Below, piece by piece: positions 37,301 through 45,562 of a DNA stretch of 64,000 nt (within the stretch, counting starts at the first letter, position 1; every line of letters starts with the position of its first letter). The stretch is from Notospermus geniculatus (taxonomy: Eukaryota > Nemertea > Pilidiophora > Heteronemertea > Lineidae): contig NMRB01001400.1 of the NCBI GenBank assembly GCA_002633025.1, forward strand, positions 63,032 through 127,031. The letters are read 5' to 3'. The notes beneath the pieces were generated by a model. That model did not search any database and was not told the DNA's origin. It was given only the letters and a program-made list of their open reading frames with translations. The translations under genes and the position numbers were made by a program.

Positions 37301-40300
37301 TATGGATGTTCCAGACGTCCCTGAGATTCCAGAGCCTGAGGGTGAGCTCGTGGTAAAGGGCTCAGCTGACGTTGATGTACCTGAAATTGAGAAGCCTGAG
37401 GTGGAAGCAGGGGGCCCGGCTGAAATAAAGCTTGTCATGGACGTACCTGTTGCTGACGTTTCATTTGACGAAGATGACAAAGAAAAGAGGAAATCTGGAG
37501 CCAGCGATGATGATGACCACAAACACAAGCATAAGTTCAAACTTCCAGGCTTTCATATTGGTGGCAAGCATAAAAGACCAAAATCAGAGCACGAGGACAA
37601 AGAGCCAGCAGAGATAAAGCTTGTCCTTGAGACTCCTGAAAAGCCTGAGCCAGAGGTGGCCATCGTCGGTGAGATTGAAAAGCCAAAGGTAGAGGGCGAT
37701 CAGCCTGAGGTACAGTTAGTTTTAGACACTCCAGACCTGCCCGAGATTCCAGAACCCGAAGTGGAGCTTGAGGTGAAGGCCACGGCTGACGTAGAGGAGC
37801 CTGAAATTGAGAAACCTGAGATTGAAGGAGCTGCAGGTCCACCTGAAATGAAGCTTGTCATGGAAGTTCCGGGTGTCGATGTTTCAACTGACAAGGACAA
37901 AGATGATAAGAAAGAAAAGAGAAAATCTGGCAAATTCAAGTTACCAAAGTTACCAAGCTTTCATTTCGGTGGCAAGCATAAGAAACCAAAATCAGAGCAT
38001 GAAGACAAAGAGCCAGCAGAGATAAAGCTTGTCCTCGAGACTCCTGAAAAGCCTGAACCAGAGGTGGCCATTGTTGCAGAGATTGAAAAACCAAAGATTG
38101 AAGGAGGAGAGGCTGATGTGAAGCTGGTAGTTGATACCCCAGACCTCCCTCAGATCCCAGAGCCTGAGGGCGAGCTGGTCGTGAAGGCCTCTGCTGATGT
38201 TGAGGAGCCTGAAATTGAGAAGCCTAAGATCGAAGGCGAGGGTCCACCTGAAATGAAGCTTGTCATGGAAGTTCCGAGTGTCCATGTTTCAACTGACAAA
38301 GATGACAAGAAAGAAAAGAGGAAATCTGCCGGAAGTGATGATGATGATCACAAACACAAACACAAGTTCAAGCTTCCAAGCTTTCCAAGCTTTCATTTTG
38401 GTGGCAAGCATAAGAAAGTGAGGCCAGGCGAGGAAGAGAAGGAACCAGCTGAGATTAAGTTGGTACTAGAGACTCCAGAAAAGCCTGAACCTGATGTTTC
38501 TGTTGATGCTTCTGCTGATGTCACGCCGGATGACCATGAGCACAAGCACAAGTTCAAACTTCCAAGTCTCCACCTTGGTAAACACAAACATGAAACACCA
38601 GAGCCACCATCAGAACCGGAAATAAAGCTTGTGTTGGAGACTCCTGAAGTACCAGAAGCAGAGGTCGGTGGTTCTATTCAAATTGACGAGCCTAAAGAAC
38701 CTGAAATGGACCTTGCTGTTTCAACTCCTGAAGTACCTGAAGTTGAAGGAAAAGAGCCAGCCGAAATAAAACTCATTCTGGAGACGCCTGAAAGACCAGA
38801 ACCAGACGTGGCGATTGTCGGTGAGGTTGAAGGACCAGAAATAGATGTAGAACAGCCAGATATGAAGTTGGTTCTGGATACCCCAGACTTGCCAGAGATT
38901 CCAAGACCTGAAGGTGAGCTTGTGGTGAAGGCATCAGCTGACATTGAGGAACCTGAAGTTGAAACGTTTGAGGTTGAACCCGAGAGTCCGCCTGAAATTA
39001 AACTTCTTGTGGACGTACCTGGGGTTGATGTTTCAGTCGATGACAAGAAAGAAAAGAGGAAATCTGGAGCCAGTGATGATGATGACCACAAACACAAACG
39101 CAAGTTCAAGCTTCCAAGTTTCCATTTCGGTGGCAGACATAAGAAGTGGAAGCCAGAACAAGAAGAGAAAGAGCCAGCAGAGATAAAGCTTGTCCTCCAG
39201 ACTCCTGAAAAGCCTGAACCAGAGGTGGCCATTGTTGGCGAGGTTGAAAAGCCAAAGATAGAAGGAGACCAACCTGACATGAATTTAGTTTTGGATGCTC
39301 CAGATCTTCCTGTAATTCCAGAACCTGAGGGTGAGCTGGTTGTGAAGGCCTCTGCTGACGTTGAGGAGCCTGAAATTGAGAAGCCTGAGATTAAAGGCGA
39401 AGGTCCACCTGAAATGAAGCTTGTCATGGAAGTTCCGAGTGTCGATGTTTCAACTGACAAGGACAAAGATGATAAGAAAGAAAAGAGAAAATCTGGCAAA
39501 TTCAAGTTACCAAAGTTACCAAGCTTTCATTTCGGTGGTAAGCATAAGAGACCCAAGTCAGAGCACGAGGACAAAGAGCCAGCAGAGATAAAACTCGTGG
39601 TTGAAACTCCAGGAAAGCCTGAGCCAGAAGTATCCGTTGATGCATCAGCTGATGTGAAGCCAGATGATCATGAGCACAAACACAAATTCAAACTTCCAAG
39701 TCTCCACCTTGGAAAACACGAAAAACCAGAGACGCCACCTGAGGCGGAGATGAAGCTAGTTATCGAGGCTCCTGAAATACCTGAGCCAGAGGTTGAGGCT
39801 TCCTTGGAAGTTGAAAAACCCAAAGTAATAACACCAACAGAACCAGAGATGGAGCTGGTTGTTCAAACTCCAGAAGTTCCAGACGTACCTGCACCAGAGG
39901 TTGATGTCGACGTTAAGCCAGAAGGAGAGATTGAAATCCCCAAGTTACCAGAGGCAAGTGAGGAGACAAGACCACAGTCGATTGTTCTGGTTCTGGAGAA
40001 GGAGGAAAGGCCAGAAGGTGATCATGAACACAAACATAAGTTTAAGCTACCAGGTTTGGGTATCAAGAAGCACAAGCATGGCCATGAGAAGGATGAGGAG
40101 TCCCCGAAGGGTGAAATACCAGAGATCAAACTCGTGCTTGCAACTCCTGAACCAAAGGCAGACATCGATATCCCAGATGCACACGTTGATGTTGACATTG
40201 AAAAACCTACGGTTGATGTTGATGTTCCTGAAACGAAATTGGTCATTGATGAACCCAAGCCGGAATTGGAGTTAGAAGCAGCAGTCGTTACCCCCAGCCT

Positions 40301-43300
40301 TCCAGAGGTCAAAGGTGAGCCTGTGGACATCGGTGCCGAAGTAAAGGTAGAAAAACCAGAGCCACCACAGATATCACTTGTCATGGAGCAGCCACGTGGA
40401 GAGGATGATGAAAAAGAGAAACGAAAATCAGCTGCTAGTGATGATGGTAAAAAGTACAAATTCAAACTTCCCAAATTCCCAAGCTTCCACTTTGGTAAAC
40501 ATGATAAACCGAAGAAACGTGCTGCCGAGGTGAAAACACCAACAGAGCCTGAGTTTAAACTCGTCCTGGAGCCTCAAGAACCAAAGCCTGCTGTCGAAGG
40601 TGGTGTGGATATTGAGCTACCAATAGTGGAGCCAAAGGAACCAGAAATAGAGCTCGCTGTAGAGCCACCGAAAGTGGAAGTTGAAGGTGATGTTGATGTA
40701 GAACTTCCAAAGGTGGAGGCGAAAGAGGAACCAGAAATTAAACTTGTTTTGGAAGCCCCAGAACCACATCTGATCATTGATGGAGGCGCAGAGCAGAGGG
40801 AAGACGAACCGAAAGTCAAGGACGAGGATGAAGACAAGAAAAAACCAGATGACCATGAGCATAAGAAACACAAGTTTAAACTCCCCAGCTTTCATTTCGG
40901 TGGCAAACACAAACATAAGAAACCGAAGGTAGAGTCGCCAACACAACCAGAAATCAAGCTTGTCCTTGAAACGCCAGAGCAACCTGAAGCCCCAGAACCG
41001 AAATTTGATATCGATGTTAAAGCCTCAGCAGAAGTTGAGACCCCTGAAATCGAGGGTCCTAAGGCTGGAGACGAGGTTGATTTGAAGCTCGTCATGGATG
41101 TCCCAGATGTTGATATCTCTGCAGGTGTGAAGGATGAAGACGAGGATGACAAGAAGGAAAAGAGGAAATCCGACGCAAGTGATGACAGTGACCACAAACA
41201 CAAGCACAAGTTCAAACTTCCTGGTCTTCACTTTGGGAAACACAAGCATGAAAAGCCGAGTCCTGATGTTGAAACACCCAAGGAACCTGAAATCAAACTG
41301 GTGCTTGAGACCCCGGAACCTCAGGTGGCTGTCGAAGCCTCAGCTGACGTGCCACAACCAACAGAATTTGAAGGCGAGCCTTCTGAGAGGCCTCAGTCAA
41401 TTGTCTTGGTGCTGGAGAAGGATGAGGACAAACCAGAAGTAAAGGAGCCAGATCATGAGCACAAACACAAGTTCAAACTTCCTGGGTTTGGTTTCAAGAA
41501 GCATAAGCATGGAGATGCGGAAGGTACAACTCCTACGGAAGAGCCTGAGTTCAAGCTTGTTGTAGAGACACCACAACCAAAGGCGGACTTTGAGGTGACT
41601 GAGCCTAAAGCTGATGTTGATATTGACATTCCAAAGCCAGAGATAACACTTAAAATGGAGGACACAGTCAGGGTTGATGTGCCAGAGCCAGATGCCTCAA
41701 AGCCTGATCTAGAAGTTGATGCTTTTGGTGATATCAAGATCGAAGAAGGAGAGGAGGTGGAGATCGTAAAGGTATCTACGAAGTTCATCCCCGAGGGTTA
41801 TGAGGAGGCTGTTGCTGAAAGGGAGAGAAGTCCTGAAAAACCAGACATCAAGCTTGTATATGAGACACCAGAAGTTCCAGAAGTTGATGCTGCAGCTGCT
41901 GTTAAGATTCCAGAGCCGGAGATGAAGTTGGTCATTGAGACTCCAGAGGTGAAGGTCGAGAAGGAGAAGGAGGAAGAACCAAAGAAAAAGAAGGAGAAGA
42001 AGTTCAGGATTCCCTCTTTCCACTTCAAGAAGCCGAAGAAACATGTTCATGAAGAAGAGAAACCCAAGGAAGAGGAGAAAGAACCTGATATAGTGGTTGA
42101 GAAGGAAGAAGTCGTCCAAGTAGGGCCGCCAGAGATTTGTTTGGTCGTCGAGACGCCTGAGGTTAAACTTCCTGAGCCCTCGATCGAAATTGAAGGGGCT
42201 GTTGAAACGCCTGCTGAACCAGGCCACGAACACGAACTTGTGATTGAGAAACCAGCAGCGCCTGAAGTTGATGTGACTGTGCCTTCTGTCCATGAGGAAA
42301 AGGAACCAGTCCGGTTCTTGGTCCGGGAGGATGAAGTAAAGGAGAAACCCGAAAAACCGAAGAAGAAAGGCATTTCCATTTCCTTCAAGCTTCCAAAGTC
42401 CGGTAAGAAACCAGAGGTTGAGAAACGACCGCGACCGAAGTCAGTTGAGGTTGGTGGAGAAGTGGATCTGGAAGGTCATGTGCCAGAGAGGGCTCATTCT
42501 GAGGAACCTGTTGATGAGGCCAAGAAAGACAAGAAGAAGAAGCCGTTCTTCTCTTTCAGCTTCAAGAAGGATAAGAAACCAGAGGTTGAGAAGAAGGTGG
42601 AGGAGAAGGAGCCGTCTGCAGCTGAATCTGTTGAGTTCAAAATTCCTGAGTTTGAAGGGCAGCTCGTTTTAGACACGCCTCAACCTCCAACGGTTGAAGC
42701 GCCGGCAAAAGAAGCAGTTGAGGTGAAGCTTCCACAGGTTGAACGTCCGGATGTCGATATTGAGGGACCGAGTGTCTCGGCGATCGTCGTTGCAGAAGAA
42801 CCCGGCGAGGTTCGGGTTGATAAACCAGACAGGAGTGAGGTTGAGAGAGTCGTGGACCAAATTGTTGATGATATCATCACCGAGGCGAAGCTGCAGGTAG
42901 CTGGCACCATTGAAGTACCATCTGTAGAAGTAGAGGCTGGGGTAGAGAAAGGGAAAGACGTTGAAAAACCAGAGGAGGAGAAGCCGGGTGAGGAGAAACC
43001 GAAGAAGAAGAAAGACCGGGCTAAACGACGCAGCTTCCTTGAGAAACTTGGTATCAAGAAGGTCCCGAAGGGCAAGGTGGAGGGTGATGTTGATGTCGAT
43101 GTTGATGTTGATGTAGGTGCTGAAATAACGACGCCAGATGCCGAGGAACGACTGCGTTACCTTGTATTAGAAGACGAGAAAAAACCAGAGGAAGGGGCCA
43201 AAGAAAAGGAAGAAAAGGTGGAACCTAGGGAGCCTAAGAAAGACAAGAAGGACAAAGAGAAGAGGAGAAGCTGGTTAATGTCTTTGGGTTTGAAGAAGGA

Positions 43301-45254
43301 GCCCCACGAAGAGCCTCCTAAACCAGAGGAGGCAGAAATCAAGTTGGTTGTTGAAACACCTGATGTGCCCAAGCCGAAAGCTGAGGGTGAGTTTGATCTC
43401 GATTTAGAATTCGCTGCTGAGCCTATTTCCATAGAGACTCCAGATCTGCATGTTGAGGAAGACGTGTGTTTTGAAGTGAAGGAGACTCCAACGAAGCCTG
43501 AAGAAGTGATGAAGGAGAAGTTAATCGAGATTCCCGATGATCATCCTATCTTTGATCTTTCTCTTGATATCAAGAGGGAGGAAAGTCCAGACAGGGGGTC
43601 AGGGACTTCTGACGTTGAGTCTGAATGTGCTGAGTACAAGAAGTCCCCCGTGCCACTTCCATCTTTGAATCTGCCTGATTTTATGCTGGAAGACGAACAT
43701 GTCCTTATCGTCGAACCTGGGGCAAGTATCAGTTTGGATGTTGAGGAAGGTGAGAAGGAGAAGCCGAAGGAAGAAGAGAAACCTACGAGCCCCAGAGAGA
43801 AAGAAGGCCATAAACACAAGGACAAGGAAAAACGACGCAGCTGGCTTGCCAGGTTCGGGTTGAAGAAGGAAGACGAACCGAAAGCTGTCGAGTTGGCGGC
43901 GCCTGAAATCAAACTCCCAGATGTTGAAGCAACGGTGGAGGTCGAAGTGGCACCTGCTGTAGAATCGGCTCCTGTACCGTCAGAAGAGGAGCCTGTACGC
44001 TTCCTGCAGATTGAGCCGGAGGAGGAGGAGGGCAAGGAGAAAGGAGACGAGGAGAAGGTGGAAAGGAGAGAAAAGAAGGAACCTAAGGAGAAAGAGAAGA
44101 GGAGAAGCTGGTTAGTTTCCCTTGGTTTGAAGAAGGAGGAGCAACCGAAAGAGACGACACCCGAAAAAGAAACCGTCCCTAAAGAAAAAGAAGCTGTAGA
44201 ACATGACGTAGTCCCTCAGATTGAGTTACACGTGGAAGCCGAGCCAAATGTCACAGTTGAAGCACCAGAAGTACACCTTCTTTTAGAAGGTGTACAGTCT
44301 GACGAGGAGGCACCAAAGATTGAGGAGAAGAAAACGCCGCAAAAGAAGAAGCTTACTCCGTTCAAGATTAAAAAGCGGAAGGAAAAGAAACCGAAATCTC
44401 CCAAGAAGGGTAAAAGTCCAAGAACGAAGACACCGAAGAAAAAGAAGGGGATAGAGGACACTGAACCTCAGAAGATTGGCGTTACGCCGGAAGAACTCCA
44501 AGAGGGACCAGCACTTTTTATTGAAAGGGATGAGATAACTTCAGTAGACCATACTGTCAGCGAGGGACGGACACCAGATGTGACTCCCCTGAAAGCACAG
44601 GTCGAGGCGCCATGTTTGGAATCACCTGAGATCGAGGACCCTGATGCAATTGTGTCCGCTGAACCGATACTTATTCCTCGGTCGCAGCAACGGCCTCCGA
44701 GTGGTGTTCTCCCGCAGGATGAAAACAAATATAAGACTGGTACAATAAGATTGTACTTCGCCAACCAGAGGGTGAGAGACGAGGACCGAGATTTACCAGC
44801 AACTGTCGTATTACCGATAAACTTCGAGGAATACATGACCGTGATACTGTACAATCCGTACGAAGAGGACTCGGAGTGGATCGAGGAGAAAGGGTTACGG
44901 TCGTGGATGGGACAACAGAAACACCGAATCTTTAACGTTGGCCTAAAAATCAAACGCCGTCACGACGGAAATGGCTTATATGTGAAATTCAAATACAAGG
45001 ATGGGCTTTATGGCATCACTAGGACTTATTACGGAGACGTTAACATTAAGAACATTGAAAATGGCAAATGTCTTCACTGTACTATCTACACGGATCATGA
45101 TGTTTATATAATGGAGTTAAATAACCCGCCCGCGCATGAGGAAAATATCATGGATGGCAAATTGTATCGTGATGAATTCACGAGCGGGGCCAGATCGCGA
45201 TGGGACGCTGCTGTCACTCGGGCCCATAACAGAGTACAAGTCGTCATTGTTTAA
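31344..45254 (+). CDS. Giant intronless repeat protein, AHNAK/MARCKS-like design, 4,636 aa
   Basis: A single open frame runs from ATG to TAA. An in-frame TAA two codons upstream (31338-31340) supports this start. There is no signal peptide or membrane helix, so it is probably cytosolic. Residues 1-580 are acidic, with lysine-rich FSFKK-type islands near 280 and 548. Residues about 590-3,560 carry roughly 28 cores of the type KFKLPSFHFG flanked by HKHKHK and GGKHK, separated by acidic Pro/Glu/Val/Lys-rich spacers with a recurrent EIKLVLETPE strand. Residues about 3,890-4,270 carry four RRSWLxxLGLKKE-type motifs. Residues 4,460-4,636 form a non-repetitive globular-looking tail ending VVIV. Basic-aromatic islands in acidic surroundings recall the MARCKS effector segment (binding of acidic lipid, actin or calmodulin), and the hydrophobic-polar repeats recall AHNAK; both are inferences by design, not demonstrated homology. 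The composition also resembles titin PEVK. The reading frame is certain in practice; the function is unknown. Confidence 0.95.
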   Translation: MDPVAVDPGPDGSLGGKKDYDKSYETDKSKLETYEQLDDGKLKEQNHGQGGVDGKLNDVEKMEVDQRGDESGGREVKDEAEEESTGILEEVEKFRDPNVVVVNGTYLKQEQTTDQPQAAGEEHLGAAASSSVPVEEKHEMEPLREETTPPAAADEETRLETPEAQVEVKHGRPASTASAEPSEGTSSISDEHKSSGASATLFGSLRRSFGKGKKDKDEEQADEKPKKKRKGKKGKKKKGSEQPEELAEPPKDAEKKETEAAAEPEEKDGKKKRKKKIKVFSFKKKPEDEAEEKDQPREDVKPEEAAPESAVEPPTATEPEAATVTTPSTEQQEEQAEPMESSETREPEMEHTQELQQPQEEEESLLDAIKNIPLESPGAGGVVVVGFETAPAVEHQPDEIEPVADKPVEEPPEEEEKKDAEKPLDRPEQEEADTSNISDRLESFKEELIEAMNADNPETGISLSAGIGIGVAAGGQATETTEVEEPKEEPPAVDEKEPVEVQAEADLEVKGEVKVDVPSVAIGAAVDAEAEGAKGKKKKKKKRKSKLFSFKKEKTDEQKEKYEKPADEPATDEHKHEGDEKPKDEDDDHKFKFKLPSFHFGKHKHEEPDKPEPEVKLILETGGAAVEEPRKDDHDHEHKHKFKLPSFHFGKHKHDEKGTAPSSERSEDVIVSPPRGTIPAPVKPVHVEGEEPSVPDLQVEVGVEEPSPLPELDIGFAVPEPELEIVVKAEAPKPRLDIEEPDTIPPADKPDIEPRVRVIIDTPTEPVDVGVEKKGEPKEEEVDKDKPEDDKGVTVEHKAGFKLPSFHFGKGKPKKDKKKKKKKDKEEEEKAEPEEDEHKHKFKLPSFHFGKHKHEKPDTGAEPEIKLVLETPVVPQPEVEGAVEASADIEKPDEEKPAKEPEHEHKHKFKLPSFGLGGHKHEKPEVEGEEKPKTPTDQPEIKLVLETPEPPSVDVSGEVDVPKPGVEGAVAVEEPAGDDGARPPSILLVLEKPEETDADHEHKHKFKLPSFGFKKPKHEHEGEEVEAGTPTEPVIKLELETPETPEIPEPEMAIEVQATAEVDEDKDGEEIPSVEPPAGEIDIQFEPPEIPKPEIDLSIDAGADVKEVTPPRPQSEIILLVETPEKPKVEVEGEGARPVSLLVVEPPEPKEDKGVKKKSSFRIPSFSFGKKRDKPKVEKRKKDDQEEEEKEEEEKPKDEHKHKFKLPSFHFGGKHKHEKPDADAPEIKLVLETPEVPQAPEPAAEGTGVVDVDVKEPKVEEVIPEIPRPEGELLIKASADVKEPDVETPELVMDVPEPGGVDASAEIGEPVVVTPEVEHPPDIKLVLEMPDVDKDKDDKKEKRKSGASDDGDHKHKHKFKLPSFPSFHFGGKHKRPKSEHEDKEPAEIKLVLETPEKPEPEVAVVGEIETPKIEGGEADMKLVVDAPDLPEIPEPEGELVVKASADIEEPEIEMHEPEAQSPPEFKLVMEVPDVDVPADKDDKKEKHKFKLPGLHFGGKGHPEHEGKEPAEIKLVIETPEKPEPEVAIVGEIEKPKIEGDQPEVQLVLDTPDLPEIPEPEVELEVKATADVEEPEIEKPEIEGEGPPEMKLVMEVPSVDVSTDKDDKKEKRKSAASDDGDHKHKHKFKLPSFPSFHFGGKHKRPKSEHEDKEPAEIKLVLETPEKPEPEVAIVGEVDKPKIEGGEADVKLVVDTPDLPEIPEPEGELVVKASADVEEPEIEKPEIEGAAGPPEMKLVMEVPSVDVSTDKDKDDKKEKRKSGKFKLPKLPSFHFGGKHKRPKSEHEDKEPAEIKLVLETPEKPEPEVAIVGEIEKPKIEGDQPEVQLVMDVPDLPEIPQPEGELVVKGSAEIEEPDLPEIPEPEVELEVKATPDVEVPEIEKPEIEGAGPPEIKLVMEVPVDEDDKKEKRKSGASDDDDHKHKHKFKLPSFHFGGKHKRPKSEHEDKEPAEIKLVLETPEKPEPEVAIVGEVEKPKIEGDEPGVQLVMDVPDVPEIPEPEGELVVKGSADVDVPEIEKPEVEAGGPAEIKLVMDVPVADVSFDEDDKEKRKSGASDDDDHKHKHKFKLPGFHIGGKHKRPKSEHEDKEPAEIKLVLETPEKPEPEVAIVGEIEKPKVEGDQPEVQLVLDTPDLPEIPEPEVELEVKATADVEEPEIEKPEIEGAAGPPEMKLVMEVPGVDVSTDKDKDDKKEKRKSGKFKLPKLPSFHFGGKHKKPKSEHEDKEPAEIKLVLETPEKPEPEVAIVAEIEKPKIEGGEADVKLVVDTPDLPQIPEPEGELVVKASADVEEPEIEKPKIEGEGPPEMKLVMEVPSVHVSTDKDDKKEKRKSAGSDDDDHKHKHKFKLPSFPSFHFGGKHKKVRPGEEEKEPAEIKLVLETPEKPEPDVSVDASADVTPDDHEHKHKFKLPSLHLGKHKHETPEPPSEPEIKLVLETPEVPEAEVGGSIQIDEPKEPEMDLAVSTPEVPEVEGKEPAEIKLILETPERPEPDVAIVGEVEGPEIDVEQPDMKLVLDTPDLPEIPRPEGELVVKASADIEEPEVETFEVEPESPPEIKLLVDVPGVDVSVDDKKEKRKSGASDDDDHKHKRKFKLPSFHFGGRHKKWKPEQEEKEPAEIKLVLQTPEKPEPEVAIVGEVEKPKIEGDQPDMNLVLDAPDLPVIPEPEGELVVKASADVEEPEIEKPEIKGEGPPEMKLVMEVPSVDVSTDKDKDDKKEKRKSGKFKLPKLPSFHFGGKHKRPKSEHEDKEPAEIKLVVETPGKPEPEVSVDASADVKPDDHEHKHKFKLPSLHLGKHEKPETPPEAEMKLVIEAPEIPEPEVEASLEVEKPKVITPTEPEMELVVQTPEVPDVPAPEVDVDVKPEGEIEIPKLPEASEETRPQSIVLVLEKEERPEGDHEHKHKFKLPGLGIKKHKHGHEKDEESPKGEIPEIKLVLATPEPKADIDIPDAHVDVDIEKPTVDVDVPETKLVIDEPKPELELEAAVVTPSLPEVKGEPVDIGAEVKVEKPEPPQISLVMEQPRGEDDEKEKRKSAASDDGKKYKFKLPKFPSFHFGKHDKPKKRAAEVKTPTEPEFKLVLEPQEPKPAVEGGVDIELPIVEPKEPEIELAVEPPKVEVEGDVDVELPKVEAKEEPEIKLVLEAPEPHLIIDGGAEQREDEPKVKDEDEDKKKPDDHEHKKHKFKLPSFHFGGKHKHKKPKVESPTQPEIKLVLETPEQPEAPEPKFDIDVKASAEVETPEIEGPKAGDEVDLKLVMDVPDVDISAGVKDEDEDDKKEKRKSDASDDSDHKHKHKFKLPGLHFGKHKHEKPSPDVETPKEPEIKLVLETPEPQVAVEASADVPQPTEFEGEPSERPQSIVLVLEKDEDKPEVKEPDHEHKHKFKLPGFGFKKHKHGDAEGTTPTEEPEFKLVVETPQPKADFEVTEPKADVDIDIPKPEITLKMEDTVRVDVPEPDASKPDLEVDAFGDIKIEEGEEVEIVKVSTKFIPEGYEEAVAERERSPEKPDIKLVYETPEVPEVDAAAAVKIPEPEMKLVIETPEVKVEKEKEEEPKKKKEKKFRIPSFHFKKPKKHVHEEEKPKEEEKEPDIVVEKEEVVQVGPPEICLVVETPEVKLPEPSIEIEGAVETPAEPGHEHELVIEKPAAPEVDVTVPSVHEEKEPVRFLVREDEVKEKPEKPKKKGISISFKLPKSGKKPEVEKRPRPKSVEVGGEVDLEGHVPERAHSEEPVDEAKKDKKKKPFFSFSFKKDKKPEVEKKVEEKEPSAAESVEFKIPEFEGQLVLDTPQPPTVEAPAKEAVEVKLPQVERPDVDIEGPSVSAIVVAEEPGEVRVDKPDRSEVERVVDQIVDDIITEAKLQVAGTIEVPSVEVEAGVEKGKDVEKPEEEKPGEEKPKKKKDRAKRRSFLEKLGIKKVPKGKVEGDVDVDVDVDVGAEITTPDAEERLRYLVLEDEKKPEEGAKEKEEKVEPREPKKDKKDKEKRRSWLMSLGLKKEPHEEPPKPEEAEIKLVVETPDVPKPKAEGEFDLDLEFAAEPISIETPDLHVEEDVCFEVKETPTKPEEVMKEKLIEIPDDHPIFDLSLDIKREESPDRGSGTSDVESECAEYKKSPVPLPSLNLPDFMLEDEHVLIVEPGASISLDVEEGEKEKPKEEEKPTSPREKEGHKHKDKEKRRSWLARFGLKKEDEPKAVELAAPEIKLPDVEATVEVEVAPAVESAPVPSEEEPVRFLQIEPEEEEGKEKGDEEKVERREKKEPKEKEKRRSWLVSLGLKKEEQPKETTPEKETVPKEKEAVEHDVVPQIELHVEAEPNVTVEAPEVHLLLEGVQSDEEAPKIEEKKTPQKKKLTPFKIKKRKEKKPKSPKKGKSPRTKTPKKKKGIEDTEPQKIGVTPEELQEGPALFIERDEITSVDHTVSEGRTPDVTPLKAQVEAPCLESPEIEDPDAIVSAEPILIPRSQQRPPSGVLPQDENKYKTGTIRLYFANQRVRDEDRDLPATVVLPINFEEYMTVILYNPYEEDSEWIEEKGLRSWMGQQKHRIFNVGLKIKRRHDGNGLYVKFKYKDGLYGITRTYYGDVNIKNIENGKCLHCTIYTDHDVYIMELNNPPAHEENIMDGKLYRDEFTSGARSRWDAAVTRAHNRVQVVIV
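35400..38420 (+). repeat. Tandem block of eight near-identical ~140-aa units inside the giant gene
   Basis: KFKLP-type cores fall near 35415, 35800, 36205, 36630, 37100, 37520, 37930 and 38355, spaced about 385-470 bases. Each unit reads in order: KRKS plus an acidic serine run, HKHKHKFKLPSFHFGGKHK, SEHEDKEPAEIKLVLETPE, KPEPEVAIVGE, a Glu/Pro/Lys spacer, and a KLVMEVP strand. DNA identity between units is visibly high, implying recent amplification or gene conversion. Two further units of the same kind follow near 39090 and 39500, after a more diverged stretch. Two core types occur: HKHKHK type, and a shorter GKFKLPKLPSFHFGG type at about 36630, 37930 and 39500. Confidence 0.9.
44720..45251 (+). 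other. C-terminal non-repetitive domain of the giant protein (residues ~4,460-4,636)
   Basis: This is the only stretch of the giant protein with ordinary globular composition. It alternates beta-like strands (GTIRLYFANQ, TVILYNPYEED, GLYVKFKYKDGLYG, KCLHCTIYTDHDVYIMEL) with short charged turns, includes two cysteines in CLHC, and lacks the Pro/Glu/Lys bias. I do not recognise the family. The last residues, VVIV, fit a class II PDZ-ligand pattern (hydrophobic at positions 0 and -2); that role is an inference. As the sole folded module, this domain is the best handle for finding homologues. Confidence 0.75.
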
Positions 45255-45562
45255 AAGCGCCAGACTGTCAGGGTGACTTTTATACATATATATTTTTGTA
45301 CTAAAAGACTATTTATTCCAAATTGTGGCCGAGCATGAATTTTATATAAAGACAGCTTTTGATTTGTGTAAATTCACACAAGAGAGCAATGTAATGTTGC
45401 CTTGTACAAAAATGCAGCATGTATTTAATGGAGACTCTCTGTACAGTCCTGTGTAGTCGCTTTCACTCCGGGGTCATTCACCCCACACTGGGACACCAAG
45501 TTGTGCTTTTTCGGTATGAGCACTGCCATTGGGAGGAGTTGTAGGACTTATAGAAAACTCCA

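Noticed and set aside
31467-44953. Many long minus-strand frames (up to 282 codons) opposite the giant gene
   Set aside because: They are shadows of the highly biased codon pattern of the sense strand, with Ser/Pro/Leu-rich translations and no splice or motif support.
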